Source: Nitrospirota bacterium
GTDB taxonomy: Bacteria; Nitrospirota; Thermodesulfovibrionia; Thermodesulfovibrionales; Dissulfurispiraceae
Direction: 5' to 3'
Assembly (NCBI GenBank): GCA_021791055.1
Contig: JAJYXI010000016.1
Coordinates: 15,141 to 76,837, forward strand
Length of the DNA: 61,697 nt
Positions 61,626 through 61,697 of the stretch are shown here, piece by piece. The position numbers were made by a program, and so were the translations under genes. The notes under the pieces are model-generated. The model was not told where the DNA came from and made no database searches. It worked only from the letters and a program-made list of their open reading frames with translations. Numbering within the stretch: position 1 is the first letter of the stretch; each line of letters begins with the position of its first letter.

Positions 61626-61697
61626 ATGAAAAGAGAAAATCTGGTCAGTACGATAAAAAAGGTACTTCAAAGCGCAGGGATAAAAAAGGCTTATCTC
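61626..61697 (+). CDS. Nucleotidyltransferase (MNT type), partial start
   Basis: From ATG 61626 the first residues are MKRENLVSTIKKVLQSAGIK, then KAYL at the window edge, as in minimal nucleotidyltransferases that go on to the GSFARG motif. A TATAAT box lies at 61611-61616. It is probably half of an MNT/HEPN pair, extending the toxin-antitoxin cluster, but only 24 codons are visible. Confidence 0.55.
   Translation, partial: MKRENLVSTIKKVLQSAGIKKAYL

Overview
The window looks like chromosome of a sulfate-reducing (or sulfur-disproportionating) anaerobe, most likely a Nitrospirota bacterium of the Thermodesulfovibrionia type. This rests on gene content, not a database search: a co-directional block for activation and reduction of sulfate (sat, aprB, aprA, qmoA, qmoB, qmoC) followed by a membrane pyrophosphatase and preceded by adenylate kinase, together with type IV pilus ATPases, many HD-GYP/PAS/hybrid-kinase regulators and a soluble NuoEFG-like complex. 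Nearly all genes carry strong AGGAGG-type ribosome sites. No rRNA or CRISPR array is present; there are two tRNAs (initiator Met and Phe).

Layout. 1-9958 (mostly minus strand) is a housekeeping run: a PhnD-like fragment, an MBL-fold hydrolase, murJ, a DedA protein, prmC, then prfA, a DUF1385 protein and rpmE. The usual rpmE-DUF1385-prfA-prmC order is split between prfA and prmC by a small integron (intI, attI-like site, one methyltransferase cassette, attC) and a REP-associated tyrosine transposase unit with a truncated duplicate. 10024-24468 is a signalling island: an HD-GYP response regulator, two hybrid kinases that share an almost identical kinase core, a frameshifted receiver, a split PAS protein/kinase pair with PAS duplications, a binding-protein/kinase pair, CheR and a receiver. 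24711-36871 is the energy block: hppA, qmoCBA, aprAB, sat, adk, rdgB. 37014-40133 holds recQ, a cold-shock gene behind a leader terminator, methylglyoxal synthase and initiator tRNA.

40146-44692 carries a transglutaminase-like exported protein and a damaged stretch (PDZ/caspase-like, beta-helix/TPR and FecR fragments joined out of frame). 44820-48939 (plus strand) has rtcA, tRNA-Phe on the opposite strand, pilB and pilT. 48932-57795 (minus) is an unusual operon preceded by a very good sigma-54 promoter: receiver-GcvH-like fusion, receiver-NuoE fusion, a 2Fe-2S protein, a HydB/NuoF-like flavoprotein, a NuoG/formate-dehydrogenase-like subunit without catalytic residues, a PAS-GAF-GAF sensor and fdhD. 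The last 3.5 kb has a YihY membrane protein, two toxin-antitoxin pairs, two degraded copies of a DpnI-like C-terminal domain and the start of a nucleotidyltransferase.

How the parts fit: Sat makes APS and pyrophosphate; HppA can recover energy from the pyrophosphate and Adk rebalances AMP; AprBA reduces APS with electrons delivered from the membrane through QmoABC. The sigma-54-driven NuoEFG-like module probably moves electrons between NAD(H) and ferredoxin under direct two-component control, because two of its proteins carry receiver domains. A second theme is short repetitive DNA: a C/G-run palindromic element sits in frame inside murJ, prmC and rdgB, and other tandem or inverted repeats occur between and inside genes.
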